A stretch of DNA of 64,000 nt from Microbacterium sp. (GTDB lineage: Bacteria; Actinomycetota; Actinomycetes; Actinomycetales; Microbacteriaceae), in contig NZ_JAFKIP010000003.1 of the NCBI RefSeq assembly GCF_017305435.1, positions 1-64,000 of the forward strand, written 5' to 3'. The notes beneath the pieces were generated by a model. It had not been told where the DNA came from and did no database searches. It was given only the letters and a program-made list of their open reading frames with translations. Shown here piece by piece: positions 31,404 to 40,592 of the stretch. The translations under genes were made by a program, and so were the position numbers. How positions within the stretch are numbered: the stretch's first letter is position 1; every line of letters starts with the position of its first letter.

Positions 31404-33131
31404 TCAGCCCTCCGGGGTGAGCCAGACCGTCGTCTCCCCAGGAAGCTCCCCACGCAGATCGCGCACGCCGGGCGCGCTGGCCAGCACGACCCGGCCTGCC
31501 GGGAGCGGGGCCGGCGCGGTGCCGAAGTTGGTGATCGACTCCCAACCGTTCGGACGCCGGAAGTGCAGGACGTCGTCGCGGCCGGTCTCGATCCACTCCA
31601 GCGACTCCTCCGACTCGAGCTCACGGCGCAGCCGCAGAGCCGCCCGGTAGAGGCTGAGGGTCGAGTCGGGATCGGCCTCCTCCGCCTCGACGGAGACATC
31701 CGCGAACCAGGCCGGCTGCGGCAGATGCGCACCCGCGTCGCCGAACCCGAACGACGAGCCGCCGCGGGTCCAGGGCAGAGGCACGCGGCATCCGTCGCGC
31801 CCGACCTCGACGCCCTTGTTGCGGAAGAACGCGGGATCCTGCCGGGCGTCGTCGGGGATCTCGCTGACTTCGTGCAGGCCGAGCTCCTCGCCCTGATAGA
31901 GGTACGCCGAGCCGGGCAGCGCCAGCTCCAGCAGGGTCGCGGCGCGCGCACGGCGGATGCCCCGCGCCCGGTCGAGCTGGTCTTCCGGCCCGCCGGCGAG
32001 CAGCCACTCGCGGCCGCCGACCTGCATGATCGCGGTGTCGACGGCCTCGGCGGCCTCGGCGGCCTCGCCCGGTGCGGAACCGGCGATCAGGCCGTACCGG
32101 GTGGGGTGCCGCACGACGTCGTGGTTGGAGAGCACCCACGTCGTCGACGAGCCGGATGCCGCGGCGAGGGCCAGGTTCTCGGTGATGATCCTCCGGAACT
32201 GCACGGCGTCGAAGCCCGCCTGCAGCAGGTCGAAGTTGAACGCCTGCCCCAGCCCCTCGGGCGACGCGTAGCGCGCCCGGCGCTCGGCGGTGTCGGTCCA
32301 CGCCTCGGCGACGGCGATGCGCGGCGGGGTGTACTGGTCGAAGACGCGACGCCAGTCGGCGTAGATGTCGTGCACTTCGTCACGGTCGAACAGTCGGTTC
32401 CTGCCCGGCACGTTGGTGGCCGACATCTGCGCGGCGGAGGGCAGCGGCTCGGTCAGGTCCTTCACGAGACCGTGCGCCGCGTCGACGCGGAAGCCGTCGA
32501 CCCCCCGGTCCGACCAGAACCGCAGCGTGGTGCGGAAGTCGGCGCGCACCTCGTCGTTGTCCCAGTTGAAGTCGGGCTGCTCCTTCGCGAACAGGTGCAG
32601 GTACCACTGGCCGTCGGGGACGCGGGTCCAGGCGGGGCCGCCGAAGATGCTCTGCCAGTCGGTGGGGGGCAGCTCCCCGTCCGCCCCCGCGCCGTCGCGG
32701 AAGATGTAGCGCTCGCGCGCGGGCGAGCCCGCCGGGGCGGCCAGCGCCTCCTGGAACCACACGTGCCGGTCCGAGGAGTGGTTGGGCACGATGTCGACCA
32801 TGATCCGGATGCCGGCCTCGTGCAGGGCGGTCACCATCTCGTCGAACTCGGCGAGGGTGCCGATCCGCGGGTCCACGTCGCGGTAGTCGTCGACGTCGTA
32901 GCCGCCGTCGGCGAGCGCCGACGGGTAGAAGGGGCTCAGCCACACGGCATCCACCCCCAGCTGCCGCAGGTACGGCACCCGCGTGATGATGCCGCGCAGG
33001 TCGCCGATGCCGTCACCGTTCGCGTCGGCGAACGAGCGCGGGTAGATCTGGTAGAAGGTCGCCTGCCGCCACCAGTTCGCGTCGGGAACGAGGGTCACGG
33101 TCTCGGTCACGGGAGAGAGGGAGGAGGTCAT
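31404..33131 (-). CDS. GH13 alpha-glucosidase (oligo-1,6-glucosidase type)
   Basis: 575 residues with a TIM-barrel glycoside hydrolase. Conserved regions are seen in order: IYPRSFADANGDGIGDL, DIVPNHSSD, GFRVDAAHG (nucleophile Asp), AVAEAW (acid/base Glu) and VLSNHD (transition-state Asp). The family hydrolyses terminal alpha-glucosidic bonds of maltose- or isomaltose-type sugars. There is no signal peptide, so it is cytoplasmic. AAGG lies 7 nt before the ATG. It is the last gene of a three-enzyme operon under a ROK regulator and has a close paralogue at 35605-37296. Confidence 0.93.
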   Translation of the reverse strand: MTSSLSPVTETVTLVPDANWWRQATFYQIYPRSFADANGDGIGDLRGIITRVPYLRQLGVDAVWLSPFYPSALADGGYDVDDYRDVDPRIGTLAEFDEMVTALHEAGIRIMVDIVPNHSSDRHVWFQEALAAPAGSPARERYIFRDGAGADGELPPTDWQSIFGGPAWTRVPDGQWYLHLFAKEQPDFNWDNDEVRADFRTTLRFWSDRGVDGFRVDAAHGLVKDLTEPLPSAAQMSATNVPGRNRLFDRDEVHDIYADWRRVFDQYTPPRIAVAEAWTDTAERRARYASPEGLGQAFNFDLLQAGFDAVQFRRIITENLALAAASGSSTTWVLSNHDVVRHPTRYGLIAGSAPGEAAEAAEAVDTAIMQVGGREWLLAGGPEDQLDRARGIRRARAATLLELALPGSAYLYQGEELGLHEVSEIPDDARQDPAFFRNKGVEVGRDGCRVPLPWTRGGSSFGFGDAGAHLPQPAWFADVSVEAEEADPDSTLSLYRAALRLRRELESEESLEWIETGRDDVLHFRRPNGWESITNFGTAPAPLPAGRVVLASAPGVRDLRGELPGETTVWLTPEG

Positions 33132-33172
33132 GGATGCCTTGTCGGAAAGAGGGTTCGGAGCGACGTCGCCGG

Positions 33173-35569
33173 TCAGGCCTGCGCGACGGCTTCGACGAGC
33201 GCGCCGCGGAGCGTCGTCGGGAGGGTGAGCGTGTCGAGGAACTGACTGAACCCCAGACCGCTCGCGCCCTGTGAACCGTAATACACGGCGTGCTTCAGAC
33301 CGAACTCGATCTGGGCGCGGTCGAGGATCTCGAACACCGCCTGCTGCGCATCGTACGCCTGCTCGGCCACCTCGGTGAGCTCGATCTCGACACCGGCCGC
33401 GAGGTGCGCCCGCCCGAGCGGCACGCGCAGCGCGGGCGCCAGAGTGCCGTCGACACGGATCACGTCGCCGCGGTCGGCCCGGGGGCTCCCGTCGACGCTC
33501 AGCCCGCCGATCGACGCGACGCCGGCGAGATCCAGCACGAGGGTGCGCGCGGCGGATGCCGCGGGCCCGGTCGCCTCGACGCGCACGAGGATCGAGCCGT
33601 CCGGACGCAGGGTCTGCGAGGCCCGGATCGTCGTCCGGTCCGCGAGCGCGGGCGCGGCGGAGCCGTCGTCCTCGTAGAGGACGGACGTGCCCGTTCCGGG
33701 AACGAGGCGCAGGACGAGCGTCTCGGGGTTGACCTCGACGTGCTCCCGCGGGTCGGCGAGCATCGGCACCGCGGCGCCGCGCCGCACGAGCACGGGGATG
33801 TGGTCGATGCTCCGGTGCAGCACGAGGCGGCGTCCGCCCTCGTAGCGCGCTCCGGTGAACAGGTCGACCCAGCCGCCCGGCGGCAGCCAGACGGTGATCG
33901 CCGCGAGCTGCGTGACCGGGTCGGCGGGGGCGGTGATCGGCGCGACGATCATGTCGTCGCCGAAGAGGTACTGGTCGGGCACGCCGTAGGCCGCGTCGTC
34001 GTCGGGGTGGTCGTGGTACATCGGCCGCACCACCCCGATACCGTCCGCGTGCGCCCGCCAAGCGGCGGTGTACAGGTAGGGCACCAGCAGGTGGCGCAGC
34101 CGCAGGAAGCGGGTCATCACCGAGCGATACGGCTCGGGGAAGCGCGCGGGCTCCTTGGAGTGGAACGGGTCGGCCCCCGAGTGCAGGCGGTTGATCGGCG
34201 AGAAGACACCGAACTGCATCCAGCGGGTGGTGAGCTCGTTGCTCTTGATCCCGCCGATGTGCCCCCCGATGTCATGGCTCCACCACGTGTACCCGATGTT
34301 CGCGGCGGTCGCCGTGAACCGCGGCTGGAACGCGAGCGATTCCCACGTCGTGATCGCGTCGCCGGAGAACCCGATCGGGTAGCGGTGACTGCCGAGCCCC
34401 GAGTAGCGCGAGAAGGTGAGCGGGCGCCGTCCCGCGCGGGCGGAATCGTGGAAGTGGATGTCGTTGAGCATCCACAGCGGGTCGAGCCCGGCGATGCGCG
34501 ACACGCTGCCCGACTGCCAGTCCAGCCACCAGAAGTCCACGCCCTGCTCCTCGAGGGGGTGGTGCAGGTGCCGCAGGTAGGCGTCGACGAAGGCGGGCGA
34601 GGTGATGTCGAACGGGATCGCGACCTGCGATGCCGGGTCGATGCCGAGTTCCGCCGCCATCGCGGGGTACGCGTCCTCGTGCGCCCGCACGCCGTCGGCG
34701 GGGTGCACGTTCAAGGTCACGAGCATGCCCCGCTCGTGCAGGTCGGCGAGGAAGCGCTCGGGGTCCGGGAACAGCTCGCGATTCCAGGTGTAGCCCGTCC
34801 ATCCTGTGCCCAGGCGGGGATCGATGTCGACGAGGTGCCAGTCCATGTCGATGACGGCCACCGAGAAGGGGATGCCGTCGGCTGCGAAGTCGTCCATCAG
34901 GGCGAGGTAGCCGTCGGCGGAGTACCGCCAGTAACGGCTCCACCAGTTCCCGAGGATGCCGCGCGGGATGAGCGGCGTCGGGCCGGTGAGTACGTGGAAG
35001 TCGGTCAGTGCCGCACGGTAGTCGTTGCCGTGCCCGAAGAAGTAGAGGTCGGTCCCGCCTGCGGGTCGGGGGCGGACCCAGTCGCTGTCACCGACCTCGA
35101 CCGATGACGAGTCGTCGACGACGGCGAACCCGTAGCGGGCGAGGATGCCCGGATCCAGCGCCGTCTCGCCGTCGACACCGTCGAGGGTGCGCGTCGTGCC
35201 GCCCAGGTTGCCGTCCGCGCTGCCGGTGTACGGTAGCGCGTCCCCGTAGTGCCACGTGCTGAAGAAGGCCGACTGCGCACGCTGACGCAGACTCACCGAC
35301 AGTCCGGCGGGACGGAACGCGCCCCGGTCGTATGCCAGATACAGGTGCTCGGTGCGGATCTCTAGGAGATCATCGGACTCGGTGACCTCGAAATCCGGCG
35401 TCTCGAAGTCACGGCTCACGACCATGGGGGTCTGACGATCGACGAACGTGTCCGTCGGCGACCACTCCAGTCGCAGGAGCCGGCTCGTCAGGACGGTGAT
35501 GCGATATCCGTCGCCGGTGACGACGGACGCAGGGCGGGCGGGGGCGGGGGGCACAGCGAAACGGAACAT
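33173..35569 (-). CDS. GH31 alpha-glucosidase/alpha-xylosidase
   Basis: A 798-residue glycoside hydrolase family 31 enzyme. The N-terminal beta-domain contains LSVSLRQRAQSAFFSTWHYG. The barrel carries FWWLDWQSG (nucleophile Asp) and GFSGDAITTW (acid/base Asp), followed by the GGHIGG loop. The last 100 residues are an unusual helical extension after the beta domains. There is no signal peptide. It lies between two GH13 alpha-glucosidases. Activity on alpha-1,3, alpha-1,4 or alpha-1,6 glucosides cannot be separated from xylosides by sequence alone. Confidence 0.92.
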   Translation of the reverse strand: MFRFAVPPAPARPASVVTGDGYRITVLTSRLLRLEWSPTDTFVDRQTPMVVSRDFETPDFEVTESDDLLEIRTEHLYLAYDRGAFRPAGLSVSLRQRAQSAFFSTWHYGDALPYTGSADGNLGGTTRTLDGVDGETALDPGILARYGFAVVDDSSSVEVGDSDWVRPRPAGGTDLYFFGHGNDYRAALTDFHVLTGPTPLIPRGILGNWWSRYWRYSADGYLALMDDFAADGIPFSVAVIDMDWHLVDIDPRLGTGWTGYTWNRELFPDPERFLADLHERGMLVTLNVHPADGVRAHEDAYPAMAAELGIDPASQVAIPFDITSPAFVDAYLRHLHHPLEEQGVDFWWLDWQSGSVSRIAGLDPLWMLNDIHFHDSARAGRRPLTFSRYSGLGSHRYPIGFSGDAITTWESLAFQPRFTATAANIGYTWWSHDIGGHIGGIKSNELTTRWMQFGVFSPINRLHSGADPFHSKEPARFPEPYRSVMTRFLRLRHLLVPYLYTAAWRAHADGIGVVRPMYHDHPDDDAAYGVPDQYLFGDDMIVAPITAPADPVTQLAAITVWLPPGGWVDLFTGARYEGGRRLVLHRSIDHIPVLVRRGAAVPMLADPREHVEVNPETLVLRLVPGTGTSVLYEDDGSAAPALADRTTIRASQTLRPDGSILVRVEATGPAASAARTLVLDLAGVASIGGLSVDGSPRADRGDVIRVDGTLAPALRVPLGRAHLAAGVEIELTEVAEQAYDAQQAVFEILDRAQIEFGLKHAVYYGSQGASGLGFSQFLDTLTLPTTLRGALVEAVAQA

Positions 35570-35604
35570 GTGAAGGAGCGCTCCTCAGAGGTGACGGGCG
35601 GCGA

Positions 35605-37296
35605 TCAGGGGGCGAGCCAGACGGTGGTCTCCCCCGGCAGCGTGTCCGTCACCGGTCCGGTCGCCAGGACGATCCGGCCGGAGGGAAGGGCCACGGCATC
35701 GGCACCGAAGTTCGTCACGATCTCCCACCCGTTCGGCCGGCGGTAGTGCAGGACGTCGCGCGCGGCGGTCTCGATCCACTCCAGGTGCTCCGCGCTCTGC
35801 AGTCGGTGACGCAGGGCGAGGGCGTGCCGGTAGAGGTTGAGCGTGGAGTCCGGGTCGGCGTCCTCGGCCTCGACCGAGTACTGCGCGAACCACGCGGGCT
35901 GTGGCAGGTGCGACTCGCCCGGCCCGAAACCGAACGACGCTCCCTCGCTCCGCCACGGCAGCGGCACGCGGCAGCCGTCGCGCCCGAGGCCGTCGAAGCT
36001 CCAGGCACCGGTGTCGGCACAACGGAGGTATGCGGGGTCCTGTCGCCGGCTGCCCGGAATCACCCCGACCTCGTGCAGTCCGAGCTCCTCGCCCTGGTAG
36101 AGGTAGGCGCTGCCGGGAAGACCCAGGAGGAACATCGTGGCGGCGCGGGCACGGCGCACACCGCCCGCGAGGTCGATCTCGCCGGCCGGCGCACCGGCGA
36201 GCATCCAGGCCGTGCCCGCCTTCTGGCCGGTGCCGCGTGCGGGCGGCAGGCCATAGCGCGTCGCGTGCCGGGTGGCGTCGTGGTTGGAGAACACCCAGGT
36301 CGAGGACGAGCCCGTCAGATCGGCCTGCGCGAGGTTCTCGGTGACGATGGCACGGAACTGCGCCGCGTCGAAGTCGGCGCCCATCAGATCGAAGTTGAAC
36401 GCCTGCCCCAGGCCGAGCGCCGATGCATAGCGCGCCCGGCGTTCCGGGGTCGACACGTGCGCCTCGGCGACCGCGGTGCGCGGCGGGTCGTACGTGTCGA
36501 AGAGCGCCCGCCACTCGGCATAGACATCGTGCACCTCGTCGCGGTCCATCAGCGGATGCGAACCGGACGCGGCATCCATCGCGTCGAGTTCCATCCGGCT
36601 GGGCAGCGTCTCGGGCAGGTCCTTGACGAGCAGGTGCGCGACGTCGACACGGAACCCGTCGACGCCCCGGTCGGCCCAGAACCGCAGGGTCGTGAGGAAG
36701 TCGTCGCGGACCTCGCGATTGTCCCAGTTGAAGTCGGGCTGCTCGGTCGCGAAGGTGTGCAGATACCATTGCCCGTCGGCGACGCGGGTCCAGGCCGACC
36801 CCCCGAACATCGACTCCCAGTCCGACGGCGGCAGTTCGCCGCGTTCCCCGCCACCCTCACGGAAGATGTAACGCGCCCGCTCGGCACTCCCGCGGCCGGC
36901 GGCCAGCGCCGCCTGGAACCAGGCGTGCTGGTCGGAGGAGTGATTGGGCACGATGTCGACGACGACGCGGATGTTCGCGGCGTGGAGGGCATCGACCAGC
37001 TCGTCGAAGTCGTCGAGCGTGCCGATCCGCGAGTCGACGTCGCGGTAGTCCGCCACGTCGTAGCCGCCGTCGGCGAGCGCCGAGGGGTAGAACGGGCTGA
37101 GCCACACGGCGTCGATGCCGAGCTCGGCGAGATACGGCACCCGCGAGGCGATGCCGCGCAGGTCGCCGATGCCGTCGCCGTTCAGGTCGGCGAAGCTGCG
37201 GGGGTAGATCTGGTAGACGGCGGCCTGGCGCCACCAGGTCTCGTCCTCACGGGTCGGCAGTTCGATCTTCTGCGTGACGGTGGTGTCCGACGTCAT
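35605..37296 (-). CDS. GH13 alpha-glucosidase
   Basis: 563 residues, a close paralogue of the enzyme at 31404-33131. It shares the same motifs in the same order: IYPRSFADLNGDGIGDL, DIVPNHSSD, GFRVDVAHL (nucleophile), AVAEAH (acid/base) and VFSNHD. Where the paralogue has EAW, this enzyme has EAH, which may change the subsite. It is first in the minus-strand operon and divergent from the ROK gene, with a shared operator between. Confidence 0.93.
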   Translation of the reverse strand: MTSDTTVTQKIELPTREDETWWRQAAVYQIYPRSFADLNGDGIGDLRGIASRVPYLAELGIDAVWLSPFYPSALADGGYDVADYRDVDSRIGTLDDFDELVDALHAANIRVVVDIVPNHSSDQHAWFQAALAAGRGSAERARYIFREGGGERGELPPSDWESMFGGSAWTRVADGQWYLHTFATEQPDFNWDNREVRDDFLTTLRFWADRGVDGFRVDVAHLLVKDLPETLPSRMELDAMDAASGSHPLMDRDEVHDVYAEWRALFDTYDPPRTAVAEAHVSTPERRARYASALGLGQAFNFDLMGADFDAAQFRAIVTENLAQADLTGSSSTWVFSNHDATRHATRYGLPPARGTGQKAGTAWMLAGAPAGEIDLAGGVRRARAATMFLLGLPGSAYLYQGEELGLHEVGVIPGSRRQDPAYLRCADTGAWSFDGLGRDGCRVPLPWRSEGASFGFGPGESHLPQPAWFAQYSVEAEDADPDSTLNLYRHALALRHRLQSAEHLEWIETAARDVLHYRRPNGWEIVTNFGADAVALPSGRIVLATGPVTDTLPGETTVWLAP

Positions 37297-37318
37297 TGGG
37301 GTCCTCCGGGCGGGTCTC

Positions 37319-37347
37319 TTTAGATTTAGACGTTAAATAAATAATCT
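37319..37347. promoter_or_regulatory. ROK operator and promoter, divergent GH13/ROK region
   Basis: AGATTTAG-ACG-TTAAATAA (37322-37340) is a near copy of the palindrome upstream of the sugar-binding-protein gene. For the ROK gene a TTTAGA -35, a 17-nt spacer and a TAATCT -10 (37342-37347) lie 6 nt from the ATG, predicting a leaderless mRNA. Confidence 0.6.
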
Positions 37348-37352
37348 GGTGC

Positions 37353-38582
37353 ATGATGAGGGCCATGTCAACTGCGGGAGCCGAGTCCGGCGCGATCGGC
37401 GGGATCGTCGCGCGTTCTCCGCAGCAGATGCGCGACCAGAACGCCGCGATCATCCTCGACCGGATCTGGGATGCGCCCGACGGTGCTGCGCTCACCGCCT
37501 CGGAGATCATCGACAGCACCGGGTTGACGCGCGCGACTGTGCTCGCGATCTGCAGCGACCTGCGCGAGCTGGGCTGGGTCGTCGAAGACCGCGCCCCCAG
37601 CGCGGTGCCGGGTCGCGGTCGACAGGCCCGCAGGTTCGCCTTCAACGCGCATCGTCGCCTGGTGGTCGCCGCCGACATCGGCCTCAGCTCGGTGACGTGC
37701 GTCGTCGCGGATCTCCACGGCACCGTCCTCGGGCGGGTGCGGCACCTCAACGACGACATGCCGGCACCCCTCGACCGCACCGCACAGCTCATGGGCTGCA
37801 TCCAGGAGGTGCTCGCGCTGGCCGAGGTGGATGCCTCGCGCGTCGGCGCCGCATGCATCGGAGTCGCCGCATCCGTCGACCGCAACGGCGCGCCCCTCCC
37901 CGGCGACCCGTTCTGGGAGAACTTCCGCATCGACCTGACGCGCCTGGCGGCGGTGGCACCCTGGTCTACGACCATCGAGAACGACGCCAACCTGGCCGCG
38001 ACCGCCGAGTTCGCCGCCGATCCGTCCGGAGGCTCGGACCCGCTCATCGCCCTCCTGTCCTCAGACCGCTTCGGCGCGGGGCTCATCGTGCGCGGCGAGC
38101 TGATGCGCGGTGCGCACGGCGCGGCGGGCGAGATGGCCTACCTCGACTACGTGCGGGCGGTCGACAACCCGTACGGGCTGTCCCTGGCCGCACGCCTCCT
38201 CGTCGATGCGGCACACGTGAGCGGCCGGAACACGGTCCTCGGCGACCGTCGTCCCGGCGAGGAAGAGACGGTTCTGCGCGAAGTGCTCGACGCGGTCGAG
38301 CAGGGCGATGAGGTCGCGCGCGAGATCGTCGCCGTGCTCGTCGAACGCCTCGCGCTCACGATCTCGACGTTCGCGCAGTTCGTCGACCCCGCCCGCGTGG
38401 TCGTGGCGGGCGGAGTCGCGGACACCGTGGCGCCGCTGCTGCCTGCGGTGCGCGCGCGCCTGACGCAGCTGCTCCCCTTCTCCCCCGTCGTGGAATCCTC
38501 GGCGCTCGGGCGCGACGTCGTGCTCGTCGGCGCGGTGCGCACCGCCATCGCGCAGTTGCGCGCCCGCGCCCTGTCGGCCTGA
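37353..38582 (+). CDS. ROK-family transcriptional repressor
   Basis: 409 residues. An N-terminal winged helix (about 30-85, SEIIDSTGLTRATVLAICSDL) is joined to a ROK sugar-kinase fold (ADIGLSSVTCVVAD, IENDANLAATAEF, RGAHGAAGEMAY). The zinc-binding CxCGxxGC motif normal after the AGE motif is missing; NPYGLSLAARLL stands there. It probably binds a glucoside or sugar phosphate and represses both the hydrolase operon and the importer, since both promoters carry the same palindrome. Internal ATG at 37365 is an alternative start. Confidence 0.88.
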   Translation: MMRAMSTAGAESGAIGGIVARSPQQMRDQNAAIILDRIWDAPDGAALTASEIIDSTGLTRATVLAICSDLRELGWVVEDRAPSAVPGRGRQARRFAFNAHRRLVVAADIGLSSVTCVVADLHGTVLGRVRHLNDDMPAPLDRTAQLMGCIQEVLALAEVDASRVGAACIGVAASVDRNGAPLPGDPFWENFRIDLTRLAAVAPWSTTIENDANLAATAEFAADPSGGSDPLIALLSSDRFGAGLIVRGELMRGAHGAAGEMAYLDYVRAVDNPYGLSLAARLLVDAAHVSGRNTVLGDRRPGEEETVLREVLDAVEQGDEVAREIVAVLVERLALTISTFAQFVDPARVVVAGGVADTVAPLLPAVRARLTQLLPFSPVVESSALGRDVVLVGAVRTAIAQLRARALSA

Positions 38583-38630
38583 TCCCCGCACCCCTCGCTC
38601 GACCGCGCCGAAAGACCCGGGCGGCGCGTG

Positions 38631-38692
38631 TTGACATCGCGTCCGCGCATGGCTTACTGTCCTTCCAACGCCTAGATTTAGGCGCTAAATCT
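38631..38692 (+). promoter_or_regulatory. Promoter and ROK operator of the sugar importer
   Basis: TTGACA (38631-38636), an 18-nt spacer and TACTGT (38655-38660). Just downstream, AGATTTAG-GCG-CTAAATCT (38674-38692) is a perfect 19-bp palindrome positioned to block early transcription. A leader of about 110 nt follows. Confidence 0.7.
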
Positions 38693-38804
38693 GACCGTTG
38701 GGATCACGCTGCGCGGCGGCAAGGTTGCTCGCCGTGCACCAGGCGCGATCGCGATCGCACGGGATTCGCGGGCGGGCGGTCAAGACTCGAAGGAGAGCAC
38801 AGCA

Positions 38805-40496
38805 ATGCACCGCAGTTCCCATTCGAAGGCGACGGCAGCACTCGCGGTCGGCGTGGTCGGACTCCTCGCGCTGACCGGTTGCACCGGAGACAGCGGAACG
38901 GATGCGTCCGGCAAGCCGATCGTCACCGTCCAGGTCATCAAGGATGCCCGCGCCAAGCCGATGGACGAGATGCCGTGGACCAAGGATCTCGCCGAGGCGT
39001 GCGGGTGCACGATCAAGTGGGAAGAGACGGCGCAGTCGTCGTGGACGCAGCAGAAGCAGGCGTCTCTCGCGGCCAGCGAGGTCGCCGACGTGACGATCGG
39101 CGGCTACGGCGCCGGCGACTGGGGCGATTACGGCAGCCTCTTCCTCGACCTCGGCGCCGAGCTCGACTCGCTGCCGAACCTCGCCTCGACGTTCGAGAAG
39201 TCGCCCTACGCGAAGGTGGCGTCCACCTGGGACGACAAGATCTACGGTGCTCCCGGCGTCAACGCGGGCATCATGGCGAACTCCAGCGCACACCTGTTCA
39301 TCAACAAGCAGTGGCTCGACACGCTCGGTCTTCCCGTCCCCACCACATGGGACGAGTTCAAGACGACGCTCGAGGCCTTCAAGACCGGCGACCCGAACGG
39401 CAACGGCCAGGCCGACGAGATCCCCCTCGACTTCCTCGCCCCGTCCACCGACGGCTGGGGCTGGTTCAACCCGAACGTCCTGCTCGGGAGCTTCGGCATC
39501 TCGGTGACCGGGGGCGGCAACGGCATGTACGCCGATGACGGCACCGTGAAGAACTACCTCACCGATCCGCAGTACAAGGAGTTCATCCAGTACATGAACG
39601 AGCTGTGGGACGCGGGCGTCATCTCCAAGGATGCCTTCACGCACGACTTCTCCAAGTACTCCTCCACCGCCAAGGGCGAGGGAGACACGGCGACCGTGGG
39701 CGCGACGTTCTGGTGGACCCCGTCCGACATGTTCGGTTCGCAGCTGGCCAGCCAGTACATGACGCTCCCGTCCCTCACGGCGGACAGCGACCCCGGCGCG
39801 AAGAAGACGTGGTTCTTCAACGGCGACGTGCTGAACTACAACCCGAACAAGATCTCGGTGGCCGCGAGCGCGAAGAACAAGGACGCAGCACTCAAGCTCG
39901 TCGATGCGTTCTACACTCCCGACATCGGGATCCAGGCGCGCTACGGCTCGTTCGACGTCGCCGTGCAGAAGAACGGCGACAAGGACTACACGGTGCTGCC
40001 GCCGGCCGACGCGACCAAGAACGCCTCGGACTGGCAGTTCCAGAACTCGCTGTCCGACGGAGCCCCGGGGTGGTTCGTGCAGCCGGGCGTGAAGCTGACG
40101 CTCCCGTCGGAGCAGTTCGAGGTGCGCAACGTCGAGACCGCGTACGCCCCTGACTTCGCCAACATCGACCTGAACAAGGACGTCATCTACGGCGGGGTCT
40201 CCTTCACGGCCGACGAGAACCGGCAGTACTCCCTGAACAACACCGGCATCTCGCAGACCGCGATGAGCAAGTTCGCACAGTGGGTCACCAAGGGCGGCAT
40301 CGACGGGGAGTGGGATTCGTACGTCGCCGACCTGCAGAAGAACAACCTCGACCAGCAGATCGAGCTGCAGCAGGCGGCCTACGACCGATACGTCGCGGTG
40401 ATGCAGCAGAACGACGTGGACCTCAACACGGAGCTCAACGACCCGAGTCTGCAGTTCGTGGAGAACGCGGACGGAACGGCGACGATCTCCCGGTAG
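38805..40496 (+). CDS. Sugar-type extracellular solute-binding lipoprotein
   Basis: 563 residues with a signal ending in the lipobox LALTGC (Cys26). The large size and the DEMPWTKDL and GDPNGNGQADEIP segments place it with LipO/YtcQ-like binding proteins used by LplB/YtcP permeases. It captures an oligosaccharide outside the cell for import. AAGGAGAG precedes the ATG. It is the first gene of a four-gene operon facing away from the hydrolases but carrying the same operator. No ATPase gene is present; a shared MsmK-type ATPase is expected elsewhere. Confidence 0.9.
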   Translation: MHRSSHSKATAALAVGVVGLLALTGCTGDSGTDASGKPIVTVQVIKDARAKPMDEMPWTKDLAEACGCTIKWEETAQSSWTQQKQASLAASEVADVTIGGYGAGDWGDYGSLFLDLGAELDSLPNLASTFEKSPYAKVASTWDDKIYGAPGVNAGIMANSSAHLFINKQWLDTLGLPVPTTWDEFKTTLEAFKTGDPNGNGQADEIPLDFLAPSTDGWGWFNPNVLLGSFGISVTGGGNGMYADDGTVKNYLTDPQYKEFIQYMNELWDAGVISKDAFTHDFSKYSSTAKGEGDTATVGATFWWTPSDMFGSQLASQYMTLPSLTADSDPGAKKTWFFNGDVLNYNPNKISVAASAKNKDAALKLVDAFYTPDIGIQARYGSFDVAVQKNGDKDYTVLPPADATKNASDWQFQNSLSDGAPGWFVQPGVKLTLPSEQFEVRNVETAYAPDFANIDLNKDVIYGGVSFTADENRQYSLNNTGISQTAMSKFAQWVTKGGIDGEWDSYVADLQKNNLDQQIELQQAAYDRYVAVMQQNDVDLNTELNDPSLQFVENADGTATISR

Positions 40497-40500
40497 CCGT

Positions 40501-40547
40501 CATCGGTGGTGTGGGGGGGCGCGTGGCCGTGCCCCGCACCACCGATG
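40501..40547 (+). other. Intercistronic stem-loop after the binding-protein gene
   Basis: CATCGGTGGTGTGGGG (40501-40516) pairs with CCCCGCACCACCGATG (40532-40547), a 16-bp stem with one U-G pair, starting 4 nt after the stop codon. Such hairpins protect the upstream mRNA and partly terminate, giving more binding protein than permease. Confidence 0.65.
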
Positions 40548-40592
40548 AGGCCCGGCGCCTCGTCCCCCACAGGAGCTTCAAGGAGCACCATC

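Noticed and set aside
31404-34061. 885-residue frame extending the first GH13 enzyme
   Set aside because: The extra part overlaps GH31 in another frame and has no domain; MTSSLSP at 33131 has a ribosome site.
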